NCBI GenBank assembly: GCA_021029095.1
Contig: JAJOHG010000027.1
Span: 186,001-250,000 of the forward strand
Reading direction: 5' to 3'
Length of the DNA stretch: 64,000 nt
DNA from: Phellopilus nigrolimitatus
Taxonomy: Eukaryota > Basidiomycota > Agaricomycetes > Hymenochaetales > Hymenochaetaceae
The stretch's first letter is position 1. Each line of letters starts with the position of its first letter. Below, one piece after another: positions 1 through 19,106 of this stretch. A model generated the notes under the pieces. The model searched no databases. It was given only the letters and a program-made list of their open reading frames with translations, and had not been told where the DNA came from. The translations under genes and the position numbers were made by a program.

Positions 1-639
1 GAGAAGTTTGCCTTTGCATTTTCCTTGAGCCAGAGGTTCACGACGAGCTCGAGTAAGCCGTCGTCGAAGACAATCTTTGGGAAAAATATATGGTCGCAGG
101 ACACAGTCATTAGAGCATCGCAAAGTGTGACCAGAACGAGCTCCTTGGTCTGTCGTGTCTCACCATCGACTTTGGGAAATTCTCCACTGACTCGCTCCAT
201 GTAGAAATACTGGATCCACGCATGCAAATTGGGCCAGTTGCTCGTAAGAGTGTCACTTAGCGTGGGGTCGACTTCCAGTGCGACAAACCGAGACATGGAT
301 CCAATGCCAACTATGGACATCAACGCCAGTCCAGAGTGCTTGTCATGGCGCAATGGGAGACGTTTATGAGGATTAAAACCGTCGGGAGTACGCAGATGCG
401 TACAGAAAACGCGCATCGTATCTGCGAGGAGCACCGGAGGAATAAGATTGAGGTTGTAAGAAAGGCAATGGACATCTACGAGAGACCCTAGTCTTGCTTC
501 TGAGACAACCTGTTCGCCAGTCAAATCTTTGATAGCATGAAGTCTTTCTCATGTTTACCTTTGCAGGGTTCGTCTTCAGCCTCTGCACAGCAGCAAGCTT
601 TTCCGGCTCTCCGATTTTCTCGAGGGCTCGAGTCTTCAT
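1..639 (-). CDS. MYND-type zinc finger protein, copy A (N-terminal part, runs off window start)
   Basis: The ATG is at 639. A first exon of 27 codons ends at the donor near 561, and an intron of about 50 nt leads to the acceptor before 510. The frame is then open to base 1, so the C-terminal half, including any MYND finger, lies outside the window. The sequence is a close tandem copy of the gene ending at 3675, offset by 3,034 bp; the shared stretches differ by scattered substitutions. Unlike that copy, this one reads through the region near 330 without a frame break. The family link is inferred from the neighbouring copy, which carries a MYND finger. The protein is helical and repeat-like with no enzyme motif that I can see. 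Molecular role unknown. Confidence 0.6.
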
Positions 640-1395
640 TTCTGAGCACAGGTGGTCTTAGAGCTGATTTGAATCTGCGAACTTGTTACTTGGCTGTTGG
701 ATTGCAAAGACAAAGAGGGCTATAAGATTCGGGTGAAAATTTCAGCGAGATCCGCAAGTGAGACACCACATCTTGATCGCGTACCCTGACCGTCCCTTGT
801 CAAAAGAAATTTTTATTTGTTCACTCAGCGACATTCTTGCAAATTTTCAAGATAATCCGTCGAGAAATGAGAAAGATAAAAAATAATTAATTCTGAGGCT
901 GGAATTTGGTGCACACACTCTATGAGACACCTTTTTTCTCACGGTCAATTTCAACGTTTTTCCTCGTATTGCACATCACAACTGGGGAATTTATGTGCTA
1001 TATCCAAGAGGACTGCTGAATTCTGAAAAAAATGAACCATTTCGGCCGAGAAATGAATTGGGGAGCTCGAAATCAAGTTCGGAAGGACCGTAAGCGCACA
1101 AGCATCACGTGACCGTGTTTGAGCGAAATCGTGGCAGGATCAAAAATCAATCTTTGAGTTGGCAACCGAACTGCTTTTCATTGCGATCGAGCGAAATCGA
1201 GCCGGGTCGGTTCATTTGATATCACACCTGACTCTTATTGTGGACGGGCTTCTGTAAGTCAAAATAGAAAACGATGAAACAAAGACGCAGAACAACGTTT
1301 CTAAAAGCAGAAGCCAACCCATTGGACGTGAAAACTCTACGTAAGATAAGAGGGGGAAAGCGCACAAATTATCGGAGCCGCGGCCATGTGCGCTG
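640..1395. other. Intergenic: upstream region of MYND copy A
   Basis: This lies between the start of copy A and the stop of copy B. Bases 640-715 resemble 3676-3755, so the duplication includes the proximal promoter. No other coding signal is seen. Confidence 0.5.
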
Positions 1396-3675
1396 CTAGC
1401 CCTTGCTCATCGCATCAGCTGAGACGAACACTCCGAAGGAATTTGGTGCAGGTGCAAATTTAACCATCTTAGAGACAAAATCCTCGATATGGTCATACAC
1501 TGTAAATGCGGAAGGATTGCTGTTAGAAACTTGTCTTGCCCGCAGTTGCCATGCCCGCGCTCCGGCCATGACTTTGTCGACCTCGTCTCCGCCCACGACT
1601 CCAAGGTCTTTCCTGTCAGGTCCGCAGCATCGCATGCGTCGCGCGTTGGCTTCCCCTGAGTCATCCTTCGAGAATACGTTTATTAGATCTGCGTGGATAG
1701 TCATAAAGTATAAGGACCCGCTGAACTCGCTTGACGGCGCAATAACGCTGACGAGGATGACTTTCCCTTTGCTAGCCTGCGTTGTCTGGACATAGCGCCG
1801 ACACATTTGCAGCGACTCTACACCCAACTTGAGTACATTCTCGCGTTCAGAAGTTAAATCTTCAAAACTGAAAACGTCGAGTGTGGGGGGTACAGTGGTA
1901 TAATCTGCCTTGTATACAACGTCTGTAAAAGAAACTCCCGGAAATTTTTGCTTCGCTAATTCTAGAATGCTAGAACTGTGACGCTTGATATCTGTCAAGC
2001 AGAGATGTTCGATAAAACGATTGTTGTGGCTTCCTTCTTGGTTGTCTTACGTATACATATGAGAAACCATACCAGCAAAAACAAACAAACTCTGACGCAC
2101 TATCATTTGCGGTAGTCATGGCTTTGCACTCCTCTCGATGGTTCCCTAGCTTCCAATCATTCACTTGACAGTCCCTAGAACAATATAATGCCATCCTGCA
2201 CCCCGCGCATTTCTTGAAATTGTCTCTTTCGTCCTTTCTCTCGCACTTTCGATAATCAGAGGGTTCACGTTATAAAAAATCATAAATTCACTTACATAAT
2301 GACAATAATCTTGATTGTTTATTCCCGAAACTTGGTCGAAAATGGCCTTGAACGCGGCGCGCTCGAATAATCTATCCAAGAAGTAGTCCCAGTCCTTTAC
2401 GAAAGGGCTCGACCTGATCTTCGCAACCAACGAAGCGTCGGATTCAATAGACTTCATCGACCTTATGACAGCACCGAGAATCGAACGATAGGCAAGATGC
2501 AGCGGGAGAAGCGAACGAAGGATGGTCGTAATCACCTCTATACCTCTGGATGAATAGTTCATAAGACATGATTTGGCAATTGCTTCCAGTAGTCCACTTT
2601 GGACAGTTTTTGCCGTCCAAGAAGGGGACTGACGGGCCAACATGTAGTAAGACACGAAGCACAAGCAATTTTCCATAGCGATGACTTCATGCTCTTCGAT
2701 CAGCCCTATAGAACCGACGACGCTAGAAAGAGACACGAAAACACGTGTTATGATCGTCACCCCATCTTTCTCCAGTATGGGAGTTCGGAATGGGCTTTTG
2801 GCATTACCGTAAAGATAGCGCAACACGTTCATGCAGCTAAAAAGGCTATTGATGATTTTGGAATTGATTTTCGTAACTGTGCGTAGACGATGAAGCGCTT
2901 GTGTAACAACCTTCTCTGTATCTCCATCGGCTTCTTTCAAAATGATTTCGTGTGCCAACGCCAGTTTGTTTTGTAGGTCAGCACTGGCAAGACAGGCGCT
3001 GAAGACGGCGGATGCACGCGACCGGAAAATATCCGAGAAGTTTGCCTTTGGATTTTCCTTGAGCCAGAGGTTCGCGACAAGCTTGAGCACGCCGTTGGCG
3101 AAGATTATCTTTGAGAAAAATAGCTCATCACAGGACACAGTCATTAGAGCATCGCAAAGTGTGAACAGAACGAGCTCCTTGGTCTGACGTGTCTCACCAT
3201 CAACTTTGGGAAATTCTCCGCTGACGCGCTCCATGTAGAAATACTGTATCCACGCATGCAAATTGGGCCAGTTGCTCGTAAGAATGCCGCTGAGCGTGGG
3301 GTCGACTCCCAGTGCGACAAACCGATGCATGGATCCAATGCCAACTATGGACGCCAACGCCAGTCCGGAGTGAATGACAGTAGCGCAGCGGGAGAGGTTT
3401 ATGACAACTAAAATCGTCAGGAGTACGCAGATGCGTGCAGAAAATGCGCATCGTATCTGCGAGGAGCGCCGGAGGAATAAGATCGAGATTGCAAGAAAGG
3501 CAATGGACATCTACGAAAGATCCTAGTCTTGCTTCAGAGACAACCTGTTCGCTAGTCAAATCTTTGATAGCATGTCTAAAGATTTCATGTTCACCTTTGC
3601 AGGATTCGTCTTCAGTTCCTGCACAGCAGCAAGCCTTTCCGACTCTCCGACTTTATCGAGAGTTCGAGCTTTCAT
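1396..3675 (-). CDS. MYND-type zinc finger protein, copy B (apparent 1-nt insertion)
   Basis: The ATG is at 3675. Exon 1 ends at 3595 and the intron is 3545-3594 (50 nt). The long second exon is a helical region of about 400 residues. An intron at 2246-2295 precedes a MYND finger at 2245-2110 with the spacing KCAGC, YCSRDCQ, DW, H, C. A C-terminal exon ends with a stop at 1396. Near 3390 the frame carries one more base than copy A over an otherwise alignable stretch (108 against 107 nt), which shifts the frame; an internal ATG at 3510 opens the downstream frame. The junction between the MYND exon and the last exon (about 2000-2100) could not be resolved in frame, so another indel is possible. 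MYND fingers generally bind proline-rich partners; the role of this protein is unknown. Confidence 0.6.
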
Positions 3676-4151
3676 TTCTGACACAAATGACTTTCAGAGC
3701 CGTGTTGAGTATGCGAGCTGCTGGATAGCAAAGACAAAGAAAGAGGCCGATATCTATTATCGATTTCAAAAAGACCCGGGTGGAAACGAAGACAAGTTTA
3801 CATAATCTCAGATTTTATAAGCGATGCCCTGAATGTCAAGCTCCGCGAACTGTTTGATCAAAAGAAGGTCATTAGTGCAGAAAAACCTTCATCCCCCCTT
3901 TCCTCTCCCCACGTGCCCCGCCAAAAAAAAGGCAGTTCCTGTCTGCCTTGTTCGCACAAAAACAATGTCAAACGGTGATTTATTGTCCACAATCTTCGCT
4001 CTAATTACATACTAGAAACACATTTGTAAATTATTTTTCAGATGTGTTGAACTGGCAGCATACATAGATAATGGTTAGCGACAAGTCGACGACGCGGCAT
4101 CGTGTACTACGCAGGCCAACCGCTTTCCATTATAAGGTGTGGCAAAGAGTT

Positions 4152-4186
4152 TTCTGACCCATCTGTCCTCAGAGTCAGAAAACAGT
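4152..4186. repeat. Perfect 10-bp inverted repeat (hairpin)
   Basis: The arms are GTTTTCTGAC and GTCAGAAAAC, separated by 15 nt. It lies in non-coding DNA and has no assigned function. Confidence 0.6.
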
Positions 4187-4335
4187 TCTCCCTCCCTCCC
4201 TCCCACGAAATAGAAATGCTGGTCCCCGCCCGCGTCGTCCAAACAAAAAGGTCTAAAAATAAGTATGCAGACCTTTACTTTAGATACATGTACATATGAC
4301 AGATATACACCTTGTACTAATGTACTAATTAACTG

Positions 4336-4379
4336 TTTTGGGATGAGTTGAGCTAGCAGCGTATCATAGGCAATGGTGA
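4336..4379 (+). repeat. Degenerate dispersed repeat, copy 2
   Basis: These 44 nt match 44441-44484 with about 8 differences, all of them transitions. A weaker third copy lies at about 4047-4083. The shared core reads CATAGGCAATG. The repeat is short and unassigned, probably a relic of a mobile element. Confidence 0.45.
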
Positions 4380-6198
4380 GTGATGCCGCATATAAAAAGT
4401 TTGAAACTATATTGACTGTGCGAGCGGTTGAAGAGCAAGCGGGCGACCGAAGGCATCGTCCAAAATTTTGTTCCTAAGGGCTGATATCTCTCGCACGTCA
4501 GACTATGCTCCTAAAAGACTTCCGTAATTTGAATATCAATTTGACAAGGAAAATAAGGAAGAAGAAAGCACGCATGCATACCGGGAAACAAAGACGGGAG
4601 GAGATATGAGGTAGAAGTTCTTGCCTGTAACATTTTAATGTGAAACATTACGAGAGTCTGTACAGTTGATATTCTGTGTGTTTTTCTACGAAATCAGATA
4701 GTATTGGTTTGAATTACAAACAAGACATTTGGTATTTCGAAGGACGATGAACAACAGCAAGGCGCGGTGGCGGTGCTTGTAATATTCTTTCTTCCATTTA
4801 TGGATGAAAATCACCGTACATGTAGAATGATCGACATCAGCACCGCCGCTCCGGATGCTGAGAAAACCAGAAGGTTTGAACTGGTCACATAGGACTTACG
4901 AAGGCTTTGAGAAGCGTGTTGACTATCATGTGATGAACATGACGGAGTACGCAGCAGCATAGAGCCGAAGCTGGAGATGTCCTCGGCGCTCTTTTCGGGC
5001 ATATTCAATTTACTTCCTGCCTAAGCGCGATGGCTCATTTCAGTCAGAACATTGTTTTTTAATCAGAGAAGATACCTCAGAAACCTCTCGCCTGCCTTCA
5101 GCGTGTTAGAATAGAAGGTCATCAGGCTTCGTTCCTCCTTGAGCCCTGGCCGGCTTCCAGATGAATACGCATCGCTGCTTCTTGCACTGCGAACATTCAA
5201 GGAATCTCAGATGCGCTGTAGGTTGAGCGGCCAAAACTCGTAGGTGTGGTTATATATCTGAAGCTGCGCATTCCACGTAACTCCAGATGAAATTGGTATG
5301 CGACCAATTGGTGTCGGCGAGTGACATGGTATCTCGGCATCCGTCCTTCGCTACTTTGTTTGAATATTCATCGAGAAATTGTACGGCGTTTGCTCCATTA
5401 TACAGAAGGGCTACAGGGTGCATAAAAAAGTCTAGACAGAGGAAAGCAGAGTGAAATGTTGATTAGGATGAGCTATGTATGGACACACATACAGTAGACG
5501 CTAACGTTAGCGTAACTAGTTTCGCTCGGAAGCATTTCGGCAGAGCGTTAGGTAGGCGCCAAATATGTAAGCGATCCCGATATCGGCGTGAATTCACATT
5601 CATATTTGCCGCCGGTATGTGTCGTACGAGCATCGAGTGGGGAGATTCGCAGTGCAAGTCTTGGGTAGTCAGTGCATTATAGATACCGAACTATGTACTC
5701 GTACCTCTCTGCCATAAAGACATATAGCAAGACATTGACGCATTGGTATTAGGCCCGGGTCCTATAGCATCATTTCAAATGTCCAGGGGAGGAGGAAACA
5801 AGATGATGGGGAGTTTCAAGGGAGAGGAACTAGACAGGGGAACCTTTAACGGGACGAAAGGGGATGATGTGTGACTGATCTGGAAGTCACGCAATATTTA
5901 CTTATGTTTTCATGGTAAGCTCGGCCAATTCGAGCTGAGCTCGCTGTCCATCACAGTCCCGACAACATCGCCCTTGTCGTCGTGCGCAACGCCAACGTCG
6001 TCCAACATTGCGAGCATACAAGAGACACCGCCCTCAAAATTACGTGCGTGCGCACGCCACCGCAGCTTTCGCGCGTGTGCTGACCCATCGACGTGTCCTT
6101 CCTTGTTATCATTGCCCATTGCAACGCCAGGCCGGCCGTCGTGATCAGCACGCTCGCAAACCGCTAGCCGACGACGCCGACGCCTACGCGCGCCCTCT

Positions 6199-9096
6199 AT
6201 GGCCCTCGTCGCCACGCACGATTGGCCGAACGACATGGACAATCGGCAGCAACGCCCGCACATCAACACCGTCAACTCGCCCGTGCACAGCGACCCCGCC
6301 AATCCCAGTGCAGCAGCCGCCGCCGCCGCCGCCGTTCAGCAGACGCAGGGCCCGTACTCAGCGCAGCCGTACAATTACGGACATCAGCAGCAACCGCCTT
6401 GGAACGTGGGGAGCATGAATATGGGGATGAATATGAATATGGGCCAACCCGGCTACTTCCCGCCGCAGATGCAGTATTATCCCCAACACTATCCGCATGC
6501 TCAGCAGCCGCCTCCGCCTCCGATGCACGGCCAGCACCAGCAGGGCAGTCCGTACGGGCAGCCGCCGCAGATGTTCGACCCGAACGCTCAGTTCGCGCAG
6601 TGGGCATATCAGCAGATGATGTTTAATGCGCAACAATCTCAAGCAGCTCCCCATCGCTCCCGGTGCGCCCCCTCAGCAGCAACAGCGCGTTCATTCCGGT
6701 TCGCATTCGAGCTCGAATGCAGGCACGCCGACGAACGAGTACTATCAGGCCCCGTTCTCACACTCTCGTTTCCAGTCAGGCACACCGCCGCCCCCACCGC
6801 CCCCACAGAATACCAGCGGTTCATATCAGGGTTTCCATCCGTATCGGCGCCCGGAACGTGGCGACCGGCGTCCGCACGCCGATAATCAGGCAAGCGCGAG
6901 CAGCAGCAGTACTAATGTTCCATTCCAACCGCCGTATGCACGCTCCGATGCCGCGGGGAGTACGACGTCTGTCAACTCGACGTCGTCACAGCGCTCGCGT
7001 ACTAACTCGGGTGGGTCCGTGCGTCCCCATGTGTCCCCACATCAGCATACGTCGCAACACATTCCACAACACACTCCACGCACTCCATCAACCTCCTCTA
7101 CGTCTTCAACTCCGCGCAGTGCGGCGTCCTCATCGAGCACGGCTTCCGTCTCGACGCTGTCGACGCCTACCTCGACCACTCCCGCATCGCGCACCTCCCG
7201 ACCGTCGCCGCTTTCGCAAGGTGCGATCTTATCCGCCGCTGAGCGGCGCAAGTCGCGCGATGATAGTGATCTCGCTGCGATGATGAGTAGCACGAGTCTG
7301 GGCGGGCTGGAAAGCACGTCATCGCCGAGTGCGCAGATGGCACGTAGCGGGCTGAAAGGCCGTCTGCGACGCGCATTGTCCTTCAATGCCGTGCAGACCC
7401 TGAGAGAGGAAGAGGAGGAAGCGGCGGCTAAGAGCAACGGCAAGAAGAAGGAGAAGGATGGGGAGGGCGAGACGGAGGGTGAGGGTGACGGGGTGAGTAT
7501 GGCGACGAAGAAGACGAAGAAGAGCCTGCGCATGTTCAACTCGCGCTTCAACGCTTCGACAGACAACATTTCGCTCTCTTCGACCGTATCTTCCGCTAGC
7601 GTCATGATCCGCAAGCTCGGCTCGATGGGCCGTCTCGCGCGCCGCAATTCACTCGCAGGCATCACATCGCTCTTCAAAGACAAGGACAAGGAAAAGGACG
7701 GGGAGAGCACCGACACGAAGGGCAAAAAGTCGAAGGGCAAGGCCAGCAAGTCGGAGGCGAGTGTCTCGCACGTCACCGCCGAGCTCGAACGTACGAACGA
7801 CTGGTCCGGCCCGGGCATGGAGGGCCTTTCCCCTGCTGCAAAGCTCGCGCGCCAACACACTTTAAAAAGTAATGCGGAAGCCGCCGCACGCGCGAAAGCA
7901 CAGCACGAAGCACAGGCCGCTGCGTCGGCCGCGTCGTCGGGAACTGCTGTGGGTGCGAACGGTGCGCCCCTGCCAACGACATGGGAGCACAGCACCGTGA
8001 CGACACGCCAAGGCTCTGCAACGGGCGGTGTAAGGGAGGACGGAATGCGTGTGGTTGTGGAGGAGGATGAATCAGATGAGGAGATGGGCCGGGGCGTGCG
8101 GCGGTCAGAGGAGCTGGAGCACGGGAGTGGGAGTGACGAGGACAGCACATGGCATGGGCACGGACGCGATGAGGACGATGAAGACGTGACGATTCGCATT
8201 GGTGCAGATAGGGGTGTGCTGGACGACATGGGAAGCGCCGTAGACCATGTAGACGGCGAAGAGGGACACGAGGAGCCCTGGGCAGTTAATGTTAGGCGAA
8301 GTGTCGAGCGGTCACGCAGGCCTTCAAAGGGCATTCTCAAGAGTTCGTTTTTGTCTGATTCATATTCTTCGTTCATGCTGACGTGCCTTGCGTCCAGACG
8401 CGAATTCGTATGCTCAAGATGTGTACCTCGACGGACCCAACCCGGCATTCGCGCAACGTGTCCGTGCTAACTCGTACGACTCTGTCCCAAATCACCAACA
8501 GGAAGCCGGGCCCCTTGCTCGGATGCCGTCGCCGGACCCTGATCACATCGACGGACTACACCGACACGGCTCGCACCGCTCAAGCGGTTCCTCGACCTTG
8601 AAGGACTCTGCAGCGGTCGGTCCGCCTCTACTCCCGCCGCTCTCCTTCGACTCGCCGCAGTCCATAATCTCCTCGCTGCCATCTGCGTCCTCTTTGACGG
8701 CATCGGATAACGGGTCCGCACGACAGAGCATGTTCAACCATCCGGGGCTGAATAGCTCTGAGCCGACACTGTCGACGATGGTGGTGAGCCCACCGACGCT
8801 GACGCATCGCTCGGCGACGACGCCGTCGAAACGGCTTGCGTTCGCAACGAATCTGAACATCTACGATACGTTCTCTCCGTCCGCATATGATCGGCGCAGC
8901 GAGCCTGCGACGTGGAGCCGGCTGACGCCCGCGCTGGCACAGCGGATCAAGGAGGAGCTCAATTCGTACAAGATGGAAGAGATGGAGGTGCACTCGGCCA
9001 GTCGAGTACAGTACGTATTTTTCCTATGCTAAAGCTCTTTCTTGTATCAGCATTACTGACATGCGCGTTGCCTTCAGCACTCAATTTTTTGTTTGA
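6199..9096 (+). CDS. BNI4: BNI4-like protein (bud neck / septum scaffold), with one frameshift
   Basis: The N-terminal half is low complexity: poly-Ala, Gln/Pro/Met-rich, then Ser/Thr-rich and acidic runs. The conserved part is the C-terminus: an RLAF motif fitting the RVxF docking site for protein phosphatase 1, then NLNIYDTFSPSAYDRR, LTPALAQRIKEELN, a Met-Glu-rich stretch and a terminal HTQFFV. Ascomycete Bni4 proteins end in the same way. In yeast, Bni4 links septins, PP1 (Glc7) and chitin synthase at the bud neck; the fungal septum is the inferred site here. Introns are 8343-8397 and 9011-9077, with the stop at 9094-9096. One extra C in a run of four (6649-6652) breaks the frame; removing it joins the two halves. 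The start is ATG 6199 or ATG 6235; the choice is unclear. Confidence 0.65.
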
Positions 9097-10244
9097 TGCT
9101 GTTGTGTTGCGTAGAATGGACATCCGGCCTTTCTTCTTTATTCTGTTCGGTTTCTCTGTTCCACTCACTTTCCGTCGATCCCCACACCTTTCAAGCAAAA
9201 AAAAGTTGGCCATCACTGAGCTCGAGCGCAAGCACTCACTCGCATCCGCGTCCGCACTGCATTGCAATCCCTTTCTTATCCTTCATACCCTCATGCCCCC
9301 GTCACATTCATCCGCATCTGCTATTCTCCCCGCCGTTCGTCTCTGCCCCACGTCTTACGCCGCACGCCGACCACGACGCCACCGCCGCTTGCCCGGAGCA
9401 CCCCTATCACACCGTATACCCTAGTCTTTAGTTTCTCCATCTTGTAAGCACCTAATCAATCAACAACAATTCTTTTCAACCTCCAGTCCTTCATCTTTTC
9501 ACCTGCTTTGGCTCGCCCCGCTTGTCTAGCACGTGCGCACGGCGGCTATTCCAACCGTCTTCGCCGCGCGGCGACGGGCGAGGGCGCCTTCCCACCCTCA
9601 TTTCGTATCTTTTTATACATTCATTTTTTTCTTCTTTTTTGTTGTCCACTCTTTACGTGCATTGTTTTTTACACTCACTCGGATGGACTCTCTTTCCCTC
9701 TCTCCTTTTCTCTTACCTCGATGCGACGTGTGTGTTAACGCCCCTGCTCTGACAGCGTATCCGTAGCCGTATCCGTATAAATACATCAGAACTCAGAGCT
9801 CATCAATTATTTAGTAGTTTCACTATCCAACATTTTACATCCAATACTCGTGCTGCCTGGTTCTGTGCGGTTTTCCAGCGGTGTATATCATCATTATTAT
9901 ACTTGGCCTGTGATTACTTCAAAACTTCCGGAATTCAAATAAAAAGGGCGAGTTTCACATTGCAAAACATTGCAAACGAGTTGTCATTATCGAGACCGTA
10001 TATAGCGAGAGGCTTGACTCCCGACATCTAGGATCGGATTGTCTCAATGCCATCGCGCTCATATATTCAATTCTAGCCAAGTAGATAAAATAAAAGTGTG
10101 GACTGCGATATTCTACATGACATGACATGGCGATCAGGAAGCTACAGCTAGAATGAGCCTCCTGAGAAAACAACAACAGAGGCAGACAAAAGAAAGCGAA
10201 AGCAGAGGCAATATCCAGCCCGTACCTCTCACCGCCTGCCCAGA
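9097..10244. other. Intergenic: convergent 3' regions of BNI4-like gene and RPB1
   Basis: The region is rich in C/T between 9400 and 9770 and AT-rich from 9800 to 10200. The short ORFs here are pyrimidine-rich and unlike proteins. I see no gene. Confidence 0.6.
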
Positions 10245-16807
<6,563 letters not shown>

Positions 16808-17631
16808 GATGTTGTAACAAAGGTTGACGCCAACAACTCGAAAAGGCGCGCGGGACGATTAGGGGAGAAAAAAAATGAAGCAAAGCAAGAAAACAAAAGT
16901 TTATAATATACGTGAAAGAGAGTCTGAGGACACGCCGACGTGTGTTTTGGGAGAAATTCAGCAGAAAACGGCCAGAGAAAGGCGTCTGCAGGTGTTTTTC
17001 AAACAAGAGCTGAGCCACGCAAGCGACGGAGCAGAAGAGAGCTGTTGCCAAGTCGGCGACCAGTCAAACTAGAGAATTTTCAGCAGCAGACGAGCGCCAG
17101 ACGTCGCCTGTGTTGTCGCTGAAGCAGTCGTCTACGCTGTGCGAGACGAGAAGGAGACCTGTTGGCGTCGTTGTGGACGACGACGGCGACGAGGTCGTGG
17201 TTAAAGGCAGAGAGGCAAACGCTCTCACGACGTTACGAGAGTGACAAGTCACCCGCCCGAGGTGGCACAGATTGCACAGCCTCTCGCCTCCGCACGCGTG
17301 ACGTGTGCACGTCGTGACTCAATTCGAAGCTATTTCGAAAGTCTGTTCAGCGTCGAACGCGACCATGATGGCGAGCATGACAGGTACGACGACAACGACA
17401 AGCATGAATACTCGGAATGGTCTTCAACAGTTTTTTTCTCCTTTTTTTTTCACTTATGGAAAACTCAGAAGCGCTACGTTGAAGGCGACGGCCGTCGCAA
17501 TTGCACGCAGAATGGGTTAATTGTTCACAAACAATCTCTAGCGAACAGAACAGCGTGCTCAAAGTTCTGGTTCTATTTTCCAAATCGCTTCTCGTGTTTT
17601 TGTGTACAATTCAAAGTGAGTCCAAACAGCT
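16808..17631. other. Intergenic: RPB1 promoter region and 3' region of the aminotransferase
   Basis: Both flanking genes are on the minus strand. The RPB1 promoter must lie here. No TATA box is obvious close to 16807, and no coding signal is seen. Confidence 0.55.
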
Positions 17632-19106
17632 CTACTCACACCTCACACTCCAACCGTCCCATTCGAACCTGCCCTCCTGTATAGCCTCAATCCTCTCACA
17701 GAGCGCATCTGCGACAGGTGCATCCTCCGGCAACACGATGTCTTCGCCTTCGTACCCAATGCGGTCCACCGGAGCGACGATCGCCGCCGTGCCGACGCAG
17801 AACGCCTCGAGGAGGTCCCCCTTACTCGAATACTCCCGGAGCTCGGGCATCGTGATCACGCGCTCGTGCGTATGGAGACGCAGCGTCGGTGAGAGTCCGG
17901 GCAGAGGCGTTTCGGGGGAGTGCGCCGCGGCGAGCGCGAGCACGGAGTTGCGTGTCACGCCGGGCAGGATCGTCCCGTCGAGCGGCGGCGTGAGCACATC
18001 GAGGTCACCGTCCGTGCGCCGCACGATGACGAAGAAATTCATCGCGCCCGCCTCGGTGACCTTGTGCTCGTCCCCGAGTAGCCAGAGCACCTGCGCGTAC
18101 CCCTTCTTGGCTGCGCGCCGCTGCGGCTCGAACGTCGACGCGTAGTTGAGCCCGAGCTTGTACCCGCCTGTCCCACCCGGCCATGAACGCACGCTGTCGT
18201 AGCACGCGTACAACGGGATGCGCTTCACGCTTGCGCCAAAGTAAGGCCCGGCCGGGCAGCAGATGACATAGATCATAGCGTGCGTCGACGCTGCCACACC
18301 AAGACCTGCGGGGTGGTCAAAGGTTGTATCGATACAGCGTGAAAGAGTGATTTTGTTAACATACACGGACGCGTGCCAATCATGGTCGGGCGGAGATACA
18401 AGCTGTGTCCAGGCAAGTCGGGTATCCAACGTCGGTCAACCGCGACGAGCTTTTTGATCAAGGTGAGCAGCGCATCCGTGTCAAATGGCTGCATAGCTAC
18501 GTTAGTCTCTTGCGCGCCATGATTATCGCGGAGCATACCGGTAGAGCAAGGCGTTCTGCCGAAGTCTTCATCCTCGCCATATTCAACTCCGGTCTGAATA
18601 ATCTAGGCGTCCCGTGGGGCTGGGACTATGTCGATTTTTTAATTTCTCCCTCAAAGTGTCAGAACAGTGGTCTTACGTAAGCTTTCATGCCCTCAAAAAG
18701 GTTCGTTGCGTACTGGAAACACGAGGACGCAGGGTCGAGCTGTAATGGCTGATACGGCTGGATCACTGGTGCCGACCATCCTGTCGTCGGGTCGTAAGAC
18801 ATGACGAGCATATGGTCCGAGAAACTCTGAATGAATGCTATAAGCAATAACTTTTTTTACGTTGTCTTGCTTCACTTGCCTGCCCGAATGCAAGCCGTGA
18901 AAGGTCTGGGAGAGGCTTGAGAGTCTCGGCCAAATTAATGACGAGTTTTGAGGGCTGCATATAAGCAATTAAATCAACACTGCAGACGCCCATCTCAACC
19001 TGGAACGCACATCGATGTCAGCGACTTTCGTATCGCTTCCTGGTACTGGAACTTGATGCACTATCGCGCCGTTGGACGAGGCATTCCCGTCTATCGTCGC
19101 CACCAT
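17632..19106 (-). CDS. Branched-chain amino acid aminotransferase (BCAT, fold type IV PLP enzyme)
   Basis: The enzyme moves the amino group between Leu/Ile/Val and 2-oxoglutarate using pyridoxal phosphate. Six exons: 19106-19011, 18954-18880, 18826-18677, 18625-18539, 18488-18365, 18305-17632. The family markers run in order: DIDPSKL, SFSDHMLV, SSCFQYATNLFEGMKAY, RRWIPDLPGHSLYLRPT, RSWPGGTGGYKLGLNY (the Lys is the PLP Schiff-base residue), EAGAMNFF and EAFCVGTAAIVAPV. The N-terminus has acidic residues and no clear mitochondrial presequence, so a cytosolic isozyme is inferred. Intron 2 (18827-18879) begins with GCAAGT and so is of the GC-AG type; no GT donor keeps the frame. The frame is unbroken, unlike the neighbouring RPB1. 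Confidence 0.93.

Larger units (their letters stand above)
3676..6198. other. Intergenic region between MYND copy B and BNI4-like gene
   Basis: This is 2.5 kb between divergent genes. No convincing gene is seen. The best small ORF is minus strand 4811-5002 (63 codons from ATG, ending in a hydrophobic segment that could be a tail anchor), but it has no recognisable relatives and may be chance. The region holds a perfect 10-bp hairpin at 4152-4186 and two copies of a degenerate repeat (about 4047-4083 and 4336-4379) that also occurs near 44441. Confidence 0.45.

Noticed and set aside
7042..8448. Long minus-strand ORF (468 codons) opposite the BNI4-like gene
   Set aside because: It mirrors the biased codons of the plus-strand gene, has Ser/Arg low complexity and no motif; the plus frame carries the conserved C-terminus.
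9508..9766. Three overlapping plus-strand ORFs with hydrophobic content
   Set aside because: All three frames are open because the DNA is T/C-rich; the start codons are mostly non-ATG; this looks like 3' flanking sequence.
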